64,000 nucleotides of DNA from JALYNX01 sp040902845 (GTDB lineage Bacteria > Actinomycetota > Acidimicrobiia > Spongiisociales > ZC4RG35), in NCBI GenBank assembly GCA_040902845.1, contig JBBDWM010000034.1, positions 186,001 through 250,000 on the forward strand, read 5' to 3'. Made by a program: the position numbers and the translations under genes. Below, piece after piece: positions 8,782 through 17,703 of this stretch. The notes below the pieces were generated by a model that was not told the origin of the DNA, did not search any database, and saw only the letters and a program-made list of their open reading frames with translations. Each line of letters opens with the position of its first letter. Position 1 is the stretch's first letter.

Positions 8782-9939
8782 CTACGCCTCTTCGGCCAGC
8801 ATCTCGTAGTCGCGGATCGTTACTTCCAGATAGGCGATCGCCCGCTCGTACCCGGTTTGCGCTTGATTCGTGGTGTAGGACAGAACTCTGGTCAGCCAGA
8901 GGCGAAAGGCGAGTGACTCCCAGGCCGGGTCTCCCAACCGGAACCCGGTGAGAAGGAACCGGAGGGTGTCGAGCCAGGTCCCGGCATCCATGAATGACAC
9001 CTCCGGCCGATCGATAACAGCCACGATGCCCTCCCTGGCCCGCACTGGCAGATCGGCGGCGAGTTGGGCCTCCGCGTCGGTCCAGCCACTCGTGAGCAAG
9101 GGCAAGGTGGAGGCCAGGTCGTAGGCCACGGTGCGCTTCAGATCGACTGGCACCGGGGCAGCGGGGTCGCTCCCATGGCGGGCCCCAGGCTCGGGGCCTT
9201 CCAGACCGGCCAGCCGGCAAACGGCATCGAGGCACTCCAGCACCATCGGGCGCAACTCATCCAACGACCCGTAGAGGGTGTGCCTCTTTCCGTCCGCCAC
9301 GAGATGTTCGTAGAGCCCGACTCCCATCACCGACGTGGCAAAGGTGATCACGGTGTCGATCCCCCAATCGGAGCGCGACCTGACCAATTGGGAGTCGGCA
9401 AGGGATTCCAGCGCCACCCGGGTGAGCAGCAGTTCCCCCCCCAGCGGTTGGTTGAGTCTGGGGAGGAAGGTCCCCGGGAAGAGCAAGGCGAGCCCAGGCC
9501 TCGTGATCATCCAGGTGATCATGGCGTCGGTGGCCGCCCGCGGGAAGCGGTGACGGACGACGCCATAACCGCCATCGGCGGCCTCCTCGGCGCCATCGAT
9601 CCAGGTTGCGCCGAAGTTGGTGATGTCGGCGTCGTAGAAATGGACCCGCTCCCTGCCCTCACCGGCGGCGCGCCTGATGGCGGTGTTCATGGCGTCCCCT
9701 TTCCCCGGTCGGAGATCCCCGATTCGCTCCTGGGGGATGACCAACACCGGTTTGGCGAGCTGCGCCGAGGTCCCTGCGGCCCCGGCTTCGACCTTGCGGG
9801 TCGTGGAGCTATCTTCGGAGGCCACCGCCCACACCTCGTCGATTCGGGGATGGGAGGCGGCGGTCCTCAGGTTGGCAATCACCAGGGCAGGATCCTCGTC
9901 CTTGAATGGGAAGACCGCCAGGCTCACCGAGACCACCAT
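8782..9939 (-). CDS. mgs: Mannosylglycerate synthase (GT78)
   Basis: 385 residues that I recognise as close to Rhodothermus marinus Mgs: SLAVFPFKDED at the N-terminus, ERIGDLRPGKGDAMNTAI, the HFYDADITNFG metal-binding DxD motif, the FPRAATDAMITWMITRPG helix, QPLGGELLL and RRSDWGIDT-like RSRSDWGIDTVITF. The enzyme transfers mannose from GDP-mannose to D-glycerate to make the compatible solute mannosylglycerate in one step (retaining glycosyltransferase). ATG at 9939 gives the family start; the open frame to 10110 runs into the divergent gene and is arginine-rich non-coding sequence. Mannosyl-3-phosphoglycerate synthase (GT55) was considered and does not fit these motifs. Confidence 0.92.
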   Translation of the reverse strand: MVVSVSLAVFPFKDEDPALVIANLRTAASHPRIDEVWAVASEDSSTTRKVEAGAAGTSAQLAKPVLVIPQERIGDLRPGKGDAMNTAIRRAAGEGRERVHFYDADITNFGATWIDGAEEAADGGYGVVRHRFPRAATDAMITWMITRPGLALLFPGTFLPRLNQPLGGELLLTRVALESLADSQLVRSRSDWGIDTVITFATSVMGVGLYEHLVADGKRHTLYGSLDELRPMVLECLDAVCRLAGLEGPEPGARHGSDPAAPVPVDLKRTVAYDLASTLPLLTSGWTDAEAQLAADLPVRAREGIVAVIDRPEVSFMDAGTWLDTLRFLLTGFRLGDPAWESLAFRLWLTRVLSYTTNQAQTGYERAIAYLEVTIRDYEMLAEEA

Positions 9940-9969
9940 AGGAGACCGATTCCTGTCCCAGCGCGGGTC

Positions 9970-9975
9970 TACTCT
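9970..9975 (+). promoter_or_regulatory. Putative -10 (TACTCT) for leaderless herA-like gene
   Basis: TACTCT ends 8 nt before the ATG at 9984, with no Shine-Dalgarno in between. This places the transcription start at or next to the start codon, as in leaderless actinobacterial mRNAs. It sits in the 44-bp gap shared with the divergent mannosylglycerate synthase gene. No convincing -35 was found. Confidence 0.45.
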
Positions 9976-9983
9976 CGCCTCCG

Positions 9984-11654
9984 ATGGATGAAATGGTCGG
10001 CCGGGTCCTAGGGACCAGAGACGCCACCCCACTCGAGTTCTGGATCGGGATCGATGAGGGGCAATACGTCCAACTCGACGACGTCGTCGCCCTCGAGCGG
10101 GTGCTCCCAACCGGTGAGATGGTTCGAATGTTCGGGATGGTCGGCCAGGTGGTCGCCCGGCACGAGGGTGCCCGCTTCGACTCCGACGTGTTTCTCATCG
10201 AGGACGGGATCCTTCCCGCGGAGGTCGTAGAAACCGCCCAGGTCACGACCACCCGCTTCGAGCCGGAGGTCTTCGTACCACCGCTCCCCGGCCAACCGGT
10301 GCGCATCGCCGTGGGAGACGAGCGTGATCAGGCTCTCTTCTTCGATCAGATGGAGCAGAAGTTCCCGGTGGGGCTGGCGCGCAACAAGGAGCCGCTGTGG
10401 GTCAACTTCGAGTTCATCAACGGCGACCGGGGTGCACATGTCAACATCTCAGGTATCTCCGGGGTGGCCACCAAGACGAGTTACGCCACCTTCCTGCTCC
10501 ACTCCTTGTTCACCTCGGGTGTCCTCGGCAAGGCGGTGGTCAACACCAAAGCCCTGATCTTCAACGTGAAGGGCGAGGATCTGCTCCATCTCGACCGGGT
10601 CAACACCCGTCTCGATGACCATCACCGTCTCGGCTACGCCCATCTCGGCCTTCCCTCGACTCCCTTCGACTCGGTGGGGATCTTTGCCCCTCCCCGAATC
10701 GACGATCAAAGGGCGACGGCAGATGTTGCATCCCGGTCCGACGTGACCTCCTTTTTCTGGACGCTTCACGAGTTCTGTGTAGACGAGCTCCTCCCATTCC
10801 TCTTCGCCGACGCCGAAGACGACCGTGCCCAATACACGACCGTGGTCTACAACGTGATGGCCCAATTGCGTCAGGCCGAGGCCACGGAAGCTGGTGCCGC
10901 GGTGGTCGACGGGGTCAAGGTGCGCACCTTTCGGGAGTTCGTCGATCTGGTGACCGACCGGGTCCAAAGCGAGGAGCATCGGTTCCTGTGGGCCGGCCCT
11001 GCCATCGGCATCGGCACCATCAACGCCTTTGTGCGGAGGTTGCAGGCGTCGGTTCGCCATCTGGAGCGAATGATCCGGGCCGATGTTCCCGACCCCGAGC
11101 GCCACAAGATACGGCTCGACCCCAATCAGGTGACGGTGGTCGACCTCCACAATCTCAACGACCGGGCGAAGCGCTTCGTCGTGGGGGTGACGTTGAAGCG
11201 CGCCTTCGACGAGAAGGAGCGAGCCGGCCAATCCGATGAGCTCTTATTGGTGGTGCTGGACGAGTTGAACAAATACGCCCCGCGCGAGGGGACCAGCCCG
11301 ATCAAAGAAGTCCTGCTCGATGTGGCTGAGCGCGGGCGCTCGCTCGGCGTCATCCTGATTGGTGCCCAACAGACAGCCTCCGAGGTGGAGCGTCGGATCA
11401 TCGCCAATTCCTCGATCCGGGTCGTAGGGCGTCTCGATGCGGCCGAGGCCTCCCGGGAGGAGTACGGCTTTCTTCCGTCGGTGCACCGGCAGCGAGCGAC
11501 GATTCTGAAGCCGGGGACCATGATCCTGAGCCAGCCCGAGCTGCCGGTGCCGTTGGTGTTGGAGTTCCCATTTCCGGCATGGGCCACCAGGGCGTCCGAG
11601 GCAGTGCCGGTGCCCGCATTCACCGGCCCGGACGACCCTTTCGAGGGCTTGTAG
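9984..11654 (+). CDS. herA: HerA-like DNA translocase/helicase (DUF87 ATPase)
   Basis: 556 residues: N-terminal HAS-barrel-like beta domain (residues ~1-110; GRVLGTRDATPLEFWIGI) and a FtsK/HerA RecA-type ATPase. The P-loop region is GISGVATKT (Lys164-Thr165), which lacks the Gly before Lys. Walker B is LLLVVLDELNK (Asp426-Glu427), followed by GAQQTASEVERRIIANSS with the sensor Gln and candidate arginine finger. HerA hexamers translocate on duplex DNA and drive end resection with NurA. Located directly before sbcD-sbcC and a NurA-like gene, mirroring the archaeal HerA-Mre11-Rad50-NurA cluster. Confidence 0.8.
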   Translation: MDEMVGRVLGTRDATPLEFWIGIDEGQYVQLDDVVALERVLPTGEMVRMFGMVGQVVARHEGARFDSDVFLIEDGILPAEVVETAQVTTTRFEPEVFVPPLPGQPVRIAVGDERDQALFFDQMEQKFPVGLARNKEPLWVNFEFINGDRGAHVNISGISGVATKTSYATFLLHSLFTSGVLGKAVVNTKALIFNVKGEDLLHLDRVNTRLDDHHRLGYAHLGLPSTPFDSVGIFAPPRIDDQRATADVASRSDVTSFFWTLHEFCVDELLPFLFADAEDDRAQYTTVVYNVMAQLRQAEATEAGAAVVDGVKVRTFREFVDLVTDRVQSEEHRFLWAGPAIGIGTINAFVRRLQASVRHLERMIRADVPDPERHKIRLDPNQVTVVDLHNLNDRAKRFVVGVTLKRAFDEKERAGQSDELLLVVLDELNKYAPREGTSPIKEVLLDVAERGRSLGVILIGAQQTASEVERRIIANSSIRVVGRLDAAEASREEYGFLPSVHRQRATILKPGTMILSQPELPVPLVLEFPFPAWATRASEAVPVPAFTGPDDPFEGL

Positions 11655-11698
11655 CCGCCCGGAGCGACCGGCTCCCCGAATCTGTCCCACCCGCTCTT

Positions 11699-11704
11699 TA
11701 CGAT
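11699..11704 (+). promoter_or_regulatory. Putative -10 (TACGAT) for leaderless sbcD
   Basis: TACGAT ends 7 nt before the GTG at 11712, in the 57-bp gap after the HerA gene, with no Shine-Dalgarno. It suggests that sbcD-sbcC-nurA can be transcribed separately from the HerA gene. Confidence 0.4.
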
Positions 11705-11711
11705 CGACCCT

Positions 11712-12845
11712 GTGACAGTGAAGATCCTCCACACCTCCGATTGGCATGTCGGACGACGGATCCGCGGCCGGGACCGGTCTGAGGAGCACCGCTCGGTTCT
11801 GGCCGAGTTGGTGGCGATTGCCGCCGGGGCCGAAGTCCAGCTCGTGGTCGTGGCCGGCGACGTGTTCGACGCGTCGGCTCCGACACCCGCGGCCGAGCAG
11901 ATCGTATGGAGAGGCCTTCTCGACCTGGCCGAAGTGGCGCCGGTGGTGGTCATCGCCGGCAACCACGACAACCCGGCTCGACTGGAAGCGGTATCCCCGC
12001 TGCTCGAGATGGGCCGGATCGTCGCCTGTTCCGAACCGTCGGCACCGGACCGGGGCGGAGTGGCCTATTACGAGGAAATGGGCATCAAGATCGCAATGCT
12101 CCCATTTATCTCCCAGCGTGGGATTGTGCGCGCCGAGCAGATAATGGGCTCCGATCCCGATCAGCACGCCGGAGCGTACGAGGAGCGGATCAAGAGACTG
12201 ATCGACGCCCTCACCGCGGGGATGACCACCGACACCGTCAACCTGCTCGCCGGCCACCTCACGGTGCATAACGCCCAAGAAGGTGGGGGAGAGCGGCAGG
12301 CCCACATCTTCGGGTATGCAGTGCCCACCTCGGTGTTTCCCGGACACCTCTCCCACGTGGCGCTGGGACATCTCCATCGCCAGCAGAAGGTGCCCCATGG
12401 GGGGTCGGTCTGGTACTCGGGGTCACCCCTGCAACTCGACTTCGGCGAGGTTGACGACCGGAAGGGGGCGCTCTTGATCGAGGCGGTTCCCGGGCTCCCT
12501 TCCAAGGTGACGACCGTGCCGCTTACTTCGGGTCGGCGTCTGGTCACCCTCACGGGATCGGTCGATCAGGTTCTGGCTCGGGCCGACGAGGTCGAAGACG
12601 CGTATGTGAAGGTCGTGCTCACCGAAAAAGCCCGAGTCGGGCTGGCAGACACAGTGCGAATGGCAATTCCCGGGGCGGTCGACGTGACCCTTCAGATGCC
12701 GACTCCCACGCGGCCCCGCGCGGTGGAGAGTCGCCGCGCCATCTCACCCACCGACGCTTTCCACAGGTACCTCGAGGACAACAACGTCGGCGACGACCGG
12801 GTTGAGGCCCTCTTCGCCGAGTTGTTCGACGAGGCCACCACATGA
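11712..12845 (+). CDS. sbcD: SbcD/Mre11-type nuclease subunit
   Basis: 377 residues with all Mre11 phosphoesterase motifs: ILHTSDWHVGRR (residues 4-15), VVVAGDVFDAS, VVIAGNHDN, LLAGHLTVH and ALGHLHRQQ. With SbcC it forms the SbcCD complex, an ATP-dependent double-strand exonuclease and hairpin endonuclease that processes blocked DNA ends. A C-terminal capping region of about 130 residues follows. It ends in an ATGA overlap with sbcC, the usual coupling of this gene pair. Confidence 0.95.
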   Translation: MTVKILHTSDWHVGRRIRGRDRSEEHRSVLAELVAIAAGAEVQLVVVAGDVFDASAPTPAAEQIVWRGLLDLAEVAPVVVIAGNHDNPARLEAVSPLLEMGRIVACSEPSAPDRGGVAYYEEMGIKIAMLPFISQRGIVRAEQIMGSDPDQHAGAYEERIKRLIDALTAGMTTDTVNLLAGHLTVHNAQEGGGERQAHIFGYAVPTSVFPGHLSHVALGHLHRQQKVPHGGSVWYSGSPLQLDFGEVDDRKGALLIEAVPGLPSKVTTVPLTSGRRLVTLTGSVDQVLARADEVEDAYVKVVLTEKARVGLADTVRMAIPGAVDVTLQMPTPTRPRAVESRRAISPTDAFHRYLEDNNVGDDRVEALFAELFDEATT

Positions 12846-15199
12846 GACCGCTGAGCATCACCCTGGAAGGGTTCTCGGCCTATCGGGCGTCCAGCAGCGT
12901 CAGCTTTGCCGAAGTCGACTTCTTCTCACTCAGCGGACCGACGGGCTCGGGCAAGTCGAGTCTGATCGATGCCATGATCTTCGCCCTCTACGGGCGGGTT
13001 CCCCGGCTCGGCGGTTCTCAGGTGGCGCCGGTCATCTCCGCCGGAGCCGACCGGGCGCGAGTTTCCGTCGAGTTCGCCGTTGGAGACCAGGTCTACACGG
13101 TGGCGAGGCAGGTGTTGCGCACCAAGACCGGGGCCAATACCAATGAGGCGCGTCTCGAACGAGGCGCCGAGTCGTTGGCCTCGGGTGCCGACGACGTGAC
13201 CAAGGCAGTCGAGGATCTGCTCGGGCTGCGGTACGAGGACTTCACCAGGACCGTGGTGCTGCCCCAGGGTGAGTTCGCCAGGTTTCTCACTGCAACCAAG
13301 TCCGATCGTCAGGCCCTCCTGCGCAAGCTTCTCGACCTCGACATCTACGCAGAGCTCCGGGTGTTGGCGGGGGTCAGGGAAAAAGAGGCGAAGTACCGGG
13401 CAGATCAGGCTCGGACCAGAAGGGACGCACTCGAAATCCCGGACGAGCGGGCCCTGACCGTTGCCCGCGACCGATTGGGGCAGCTCGACGAGATGGCCGA
13501 AAGGATCGGGGACCTCGAAGCAACCGTCACCGGTCTGGAGGGCGCCGCCGGCGCCGCGGTTGAGGTGGTGTCCCGTTTGGAGGGCAACCTGGGGCGTCTC
13601 GACTCGATCACACCTCCCGAAAACCTCGAATTGCTCGACGAGACAATCAATCGGGCCCGAGATGCCTTCGACGGGCTCGAGAAGCGGCGCGATCAGTTGA
13701 AGGCCGAATTCGACCTGGCCGAGGTGGGTTTGGAGGAGCTTCCTTCGACCGAATCGCTCGAGACTGATGCCCGGACCTACTTGCGGCTCACCGAACTCGA
13801 GGCGCGATTCGCAGAGCTCGACATCCCCGGGGCCGAGGCCCGAGTCACGGAAGCAACCATGGCCCTGCACGCTGTCACCACCAATCACGGGCAGGCGACC
13901 TTGGAACTGGCGGCGGCCCGCGTCACCCACTCCGCCCACGCCTTGCGTGCGACCCTGGTGGTGGGTGAGCCGTGCCCGGTTTGTGATCTGCCAGTGGCCA
14001 AGGTTCCCGACGGCGGCCGTGATCCCGATCTCACGCGGCTCGAGGAAGCGGAACGAGAGGCTTCTACTAGCGTGAACACGGCTGGCGTCGGTCTCGATGC
14101 GGCCCGCGCCGAGGGTGCCAGGATCGAGGCCATCCGCATCGAGTTGGAGACCCAACGCGGCTCCCTCATCAGCGATCTCGAATCCGCCCCACCGGTGGAG
14201 ACCCTGCAAGACCAGATGACAGCGGTGGAGGCGGCGAAGGCGCTCATCGTCGAGAAACAGCGTGATCTCGGAGTCGTCGATGGGCTCCTCTCGACCACCC
14301 GCGGCGAGTTGGAGACGGCGGCCGAGGCCTTTCGATCCATCGGTCGCGATCTGATGGCGGCCCGGGAGACGGTGGCAGATCTCCAGCCGCCCTTGCCCGA
14401 AAGCGACGACAACCTCGTTCGGTGGAAGGAGCTGATGGATTGGGTGGGTCAGGCTCGTCTCGACACCAGGGCCCGTCTTGACGAGGCGGGAACCGCGGCC
14501 CGGGTGGCGGCCTCCGATGCGGTGAAGGCCCGCGAGCGCCTGGTAACCGAGCTCGAGAGCATCGGGATCGAGGCAATCGCTCCGTTTGCGGTTCAAGTGG
14601 CGAGGGAGCAGGAACAGGCCAAGCAGACGGTCAAGGAGATGGAGACGGTCATCGGCCTGGCCGCAGAATTGGCCACGGTCGTCGAGGAGGCGGAGACCAG
14701 CACCGCCATCGCCCACTCCCTTGCCGGCCACCTTCGAGCCGATGGCTTCGAGCGCTGGCTGATGGTTGGGGCCGTTACCGACCTGGTCGCCGGGGCCAAC
14801 GGTCTCCTCGCCCAACTGTCGGGTGGAGGCTTCTCGCTGTACGCCGACGACGACGGGGGGTTTGCCATTGTCGACCACCGCAACGCCGACGAAACTCGAT
14901 CCGTCTCCACGCTTTCCGGAGGCGAGACCTTTCTGGTGGCCCTCGCTCTTGCGCTCTCTCTGGCGGAGACGTTGTCCACCGGGGCGGCCTCCGGCTTGGA
15001 TGCGATCTTCCTCGACGAGGGATTCGGCACCCTCGACGAGGAGTCACTTGACACAGTGGCCGCGGTGCTCGAGGAGTTGACCGGTCGAGGCCTCATGGTC
15101 GGGATCGTCACCCACGTCAAGGAGTTGGCTGCAAGGGCGACGGTCCGGCTCGAGGTTCGACGTGAGCCCACCGGGTCTGTGGTCGAGGTGGCGTCGTGA
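12842..15199 (+). CDS. sbcC: SbcC/Rad50-type SMC ATPase
   Basis: 785 residues, shorter than the ~1000-residue E. coli protein because the coiled coils are short. Walker A GPTGSGKSS near residue 35, Q-loop LPQGEFARFL near 142, long charged coiled coils, the zinc-hook CPVC at residues 378-381 almost exactly mid-protein, the ABC signature LSGGETFLVALAL near 690 and Walker B IFLDEGFGTLD near 723. It clamps DNA and drives SbcD nuclease activity. The start overlaps the sbcD stop (ATGA) and the stop overlaps the NurA-like start (GTGA), so the three genes form one translational unit. Confidence 0.95.
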   Translation: MRPLSITLEGFSAYRASSSVSFAEVDFFSLSGPTGSGKSSLIDAMIFALYGRVPRLGGSQVAPVISAGADRARVSVEFAVGDQVYTVARQVLRTKTGANTNEARLERGAESLASGADDVTKAVEDLLGLRYEDFTRTVVLPQGEFARFLTATKSDRQALLRKLLDLDIYAELRVLAGVREKEAKYRADQARTRRDALEIPDERALTVARDRLGQLDEMAERIGDLEATVTGLEGAAGAAVEVVSRLEGNLGRLDSITPPENLELLDETINRARDAFDGLEKRRDQLKAEFDLAEVGLEELPSTESLETDARTYLRLTELEARFAELDIPGAEARVTEATMALHAVTTNHGQATLELAAARVTHSAHALRATLVVGEPCPVCDLPVAKVPDGGRDPDLTRLEEAEREASTSVNTAGVGLDAARAEGARIEAIRIELETQRGSLISDLESAPPVETLQDQMTAVEAAKALIVEKQRDLGVVDGLLSTTRGELETAAEAFRSIGRDLMAARETVADLQPPLPESDDNLVRWKELMDWVGQARLDTRARLDEAGTAARVAASDAVKARERLVTELESIGIEAIAPFAVQVAREQEQAKQTVKEMETVIGLAAELATVVEEAETSTAIAHSLAGHLRADGFERWLMVGAVTDLVAGANGLLAQLSGGGFSLYADDDGGFAIVDHRNADETRSVSTLSGGETFLVALALALSLAETLSTGAASGLDAIFLDEGFGTLDEESLDTVAAVLEELTGRGLMVGIVTHVKELAARATVRLEVRREPTGSVVEVAS

Positions 15200-16098
15200 A
15201 GTTCACAGTCGAGGCTTGGGACCCGGACTACGGGGCTCCGTCCGATGCCGATTTGGCCGATTCCACCGACAAGGTGGACCCCTCGGTCGAGATCAGCCCC
15301 GACCAGTGGCGCCCGTTGTTGCCGGAATGCGCTCCCGCTGGGGACATCCTCTTCGTGGATGGGGTACGACGGGTGGACGCCAACCTATGGATCGATAGAG
15401 AAGGCCTCTTCCCCGGGTTCGGGCTCGCTGCCACTTTCGCCGCCGGCGCCGTTCGGTGCAACGGTGACGCCAAGGTGGTTGCTTCCAGCGTGCGCCGGGG
15501 GATCTTCACTTCGGGCCCTGCGGAATCGATCGACACCAAGGTGGGCCGTTACGAGGTGATGAGCACCAAAGGGTCGACTCCCGAGGAGCTCTGGTTGGGT
15601 ATCCAGGAACGAATGGGGGACCTCGAGGGGGAAGTGGCAGGCGAACACGCCGATGCTGCGCTGGTGGTGGTCGACGGACCGCTCTCTCATCGTCGTCACC
15701 TTGAGGGCGCGGTGGGGTACATCAAGACCCAGCATGTGCAATACCTGCCGGACGATCTGCGGGCAACCCTGGGGACGCTTCCGGTTGGGTATCGCACCCC
15801 GCTGTTCCTCACCACCACTTCCTGGAGCCGCTTCTCGTGGTATCTGCGTCTGGCCAACGGCGCCGGCCCCGCGGGGGGCCTGGTCCGATGTGAGGTGAAG
15901 GCGGATATGAATGTGGCCGACGCCGCCCGTCTCGCTCATCTGGTGTCGGCCACGCTGCCCCGGTACGCCTCAGCGAGACACAAGGATCCCAGGGCGCCCC
16001 AGAATCTCTACCCGATCGGTGGTCTGGAGCGGGAGCTGCGCCGACGGCTGGGGGACCGCGACCTGGTGATCAGGGCCCTTCGGCTGGCAGCGGCTTGA
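15196..16098 (+). CDS. nurA: NurA-like nuclease
   Basis: 300 residues. The pattern fits the NurA domain: FVDGVRRVDA near residue 54 (catalytic acidic strand), ALVVVDGPLSHRRH near 155 (second DG motif), VGYIKTQHVQYL near 175, FSWYLRL near 215 and VRCEVKAD near 232. NurA is a Mn-dependent 5'-3' nuclease that works inside a HerA hexamer to resect DNA ends. The call leans on both these motifs and on the operon with HerA, SbcD and SbcC; overall identity to characterised NurA is likely low. GTG start overlaps the sbcC stop; the last 29 bp overlap the convergent exporter gene. Confidence 0.68.
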   Translation: MKFTVEAWDPDYGAPSDADLADSTDKVDPSVEISPDQWRPLLPECAPAGDILFVDGVRRVDANLWIDREGLFPGFGLAATFAAGAVRCNGDAKVVASSVRRGIFTSGPAESIDTKVGRYEVMSTKGSTPEELWLGIQERMGDLEGEVAGEHADAALVVVDGPLSHRRHLEGAVGYIKTQHVQYLPDDLRATLGTLPVGYRTPLFLTTTSWSRFSWYLRLANGAGPAGGLVRCEVKADMNVADAARLAHLVSATLPRYASARHKDPRAPQNLYPIGGLERELRRRLGDRDLVIRALRLAAA

Positions 16099-17035
16099 GC
16101 CCAACCTCGCTCCGGGAGGCGAGAATCGCACCGGCAATCACCAACACGACGCCCAGTATCGCAATCGGGGAGACCACCTCGTCCCGAAACACCACTCCGA
16201 GGAACAGGGCGACGATCGGGATGACGTAGGTGATGAACGTTGCCCGGGTCGGTCCCACACTCCCTACGAGGGAACCCATCAGCACCATTGCCACGCCGGT
16301 CCCCAGCACGCCGACCGCCAGCATCGCGGCCAGCGAGGGCCAGGCGAACCTCGATTGGGTGAGACCGTAGATCCCATACGGGGTCACCAGCGCGACTGCC
16401 ACCCATTGCATCCGTGCCATCACTGCAAGCGACCCGTACTTCTGTTGAAGCGGAACCACGATGTTGGTGGCGAATGCGTAACAAACCGTGGCCAACACCA
16501 CCAGCACGACACCGACGGCTGCCGTAGATCCTTCTCCGGCCGAGGGAAGGGCGATGGCCAGGATCCCTGCGAAACCGACCACGAGACCGATCATCTGGAG
16601 CCGACCCGGAAGGTGCCAGAGCAGGATCGAGGCAACCACCGCGGTGAAGATCGGGGTGGCGCCGTTGAGCATCCCCGCCACCGCCGAGTCGATCCACTGC
16701 ATGGCGATGGGGAAGATCACGAATGGGATGGCCAGCCAAAGCAACCCGAGTACCCCGACTCGGCGCCACTCCGACCGGGGAATCTTCGCCTGCCGGGCTC
16801 TGGGGAGCATCGCCATGAACGCGGCCCCGAATCCAAGGCGAAGCCAGGTGACCAGACCGGGGTGGAACGCATCGAGACCGATCGCCATGAAGAGGAACGA
16901 CGATCCCCAGATGGCCGAAAGGCTGAGAAACAGACCCCAATCCTTGGGGCTGAAAGCTTCACGGTTGGTCCCGTGGGAGGTTGTCAGGATTTGGTTGGCC
17001 ACGTGCGTTTCGATTCCATCTCCACAAGAGAACAC
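16070..17035 (-). CDS. EamA-family DMT transporter
   Basis: Up to 321 residues with ten hydrophobic helices in two EamA repeats (LSLSAIWGSSFLFMAIGLDA opens repeat 1; VAVALVTPYGIYGLTQ lies in repeat 2; C-terminal GVVLVIAGAILASR). It is a small-metabolite exporter of the inner membrane. The first ~30 residues before the first helix are not typical and the GTG at 17035 is uncertain; a downstream start is possible. It overlaps the 3' end of the NurA-like gene on the opposite strand by 29 bp. Confidence 0.85.
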   Translation of the reverse strand: MFSCGDGIETHVANQILTTSHGTNREAFSPKDWGLFLSLSAIWGSSFLFMAIGLDAFHPGLVTWLRLGFGAAFMAMLPRARQAKIPRSEWRRVGVLGLLWLAIPFVIFPIAMQWIDSAVAGMLNGATPIFTAVVASILLWHLPGRLQMIGLVVGFAGILAIALPSAGEGSTAAVGVVLVVLATVCYAFATNIVVPLQQKYGSLAVMARMQWVAVALVTPYGIYGLTQSRFAWPSLAAMLAVGVLGTGVAMVLMGSLVGSVGPTRATFITYVIPIVALFLGVVFRDEVVSPIAILGVVLVIAGAILASRSEVGLKPLPAEGP

Positions 17036-17062
17036 CAGGAGCGCTGCAGGGGTTGCAGGCTT

Positions 17063-17701
17063 TTAGGAACGCCGGTAGCCGGTCAGATAGTCCGGGGTTT
17101 CGACACCCGGCTCCAGGTCAGGGGCGGGCTGGGGAGCCCCGACGGCCAATTCGAGGGGAATGACCCCCGCCCATATTCCGGTCCCCAGGTCCGATTCGGC
17201 GTCCTCGGGCGGGCCGTCGTGGACTTTTGCGGAGACCTCCTCCAGACCGACCGCGATGATGGCGGTCTTTCGCAACTCCTTCGTGGTTGGGCGTCGGATG
17301 TCGGCCAGCCGCCCCGGGATCAAAGCCTCGACCATCACATCGAGACCCCTCTCGTGCTCATCACCCTCCAGAAGCCGGCCGCTGCCGTGAATCACCACGC
17401 TGCGGTAGTTCGTCGAGGACTCGAATCCGCTGCGTGCCACCACCAGGCCGTCGATGAGGGTTACCGCGATGCTCAATGGGGAGCCCCACTTGACCGCCAC
17501 CATCAATCCCGAGGCATGAGATCCATGGAGCAGCACCCGATCGCCATCACGCGCATACAGGGTCGGGATGACCACCGGCCGGTCGTCGTTGAGATAGGCA
17601 ACGTGACAGACGAAGCCCTCGTCGAGGATGGCCTCGATTTGCTCTCGATCGTGGACGGCGAGCTCAGGAAGCCGTCGAATCCCGGTCTTGGCGGTTGCCA
17701 T
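17063..17701 (-). CDS. Pyridoxamine 5'-phosphate oxidase-related flavin-binding protein (NimA-like)
   Basis: 212 residues with the split-barrel flavin fold: EAILDEGFVCHVAYLNDDRP near residue 22, IPTLYARDGDRVLLHGSHAS near 45-65 and a SSTNYRSVVIHGSGRLLE strand near 100. Members of this branch bind FMN/FAD or F420 and reduce or sequester small molecules; NimA-like members can reduce nitroimidazoles. It lies 2 bp after gpsA on the same strand, so it is co-transcribed. The specific substrate is unknown. Confidence 0.8.
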   Translation of the reverse strand: MATAKTGIRRLPELAVHDREQIEAILDEGFVCHVAYLNDDRPVVIPTLYARDGDRVLLHGSHASGLMVAVKWGSPLSIAVTLIDGLVVARSGFESSTNYRSVVIHGSGRLLEGDEHERGLDVMVEALIPGRLADIRRPTTKELRKTAIIAVGLEEVSAKVHDGPPEDAESDLGTGIWAGVIPLELAVGAPQPAPDLEPGVETPDYLTGYRRS

Positions 17702-17703
17702 GT

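Noticed and set aside
9064..10011. 315-residue plus-strand frame antisense to mannosylglycerate synthase
   Set aside because: The minus-strand protein matches GT78 throughout; the antisense one is repetitive Gly/Arg/His sequence.
9940..10110. N-terminal extension of mannosylglycerate synthase
   Set aside because: The extra 57 residues are Arg-rich, overlap the divergent gene and are absent from the family; ATG 9939 fits the known N-terminus.
12926..14878. 650-residue open frame antisense to sbcC
   Set aside because: It is the third-position-driven shadow of a high-GC coding gene; the sense frame has complete SbcC motifs and the antisense protein has none.
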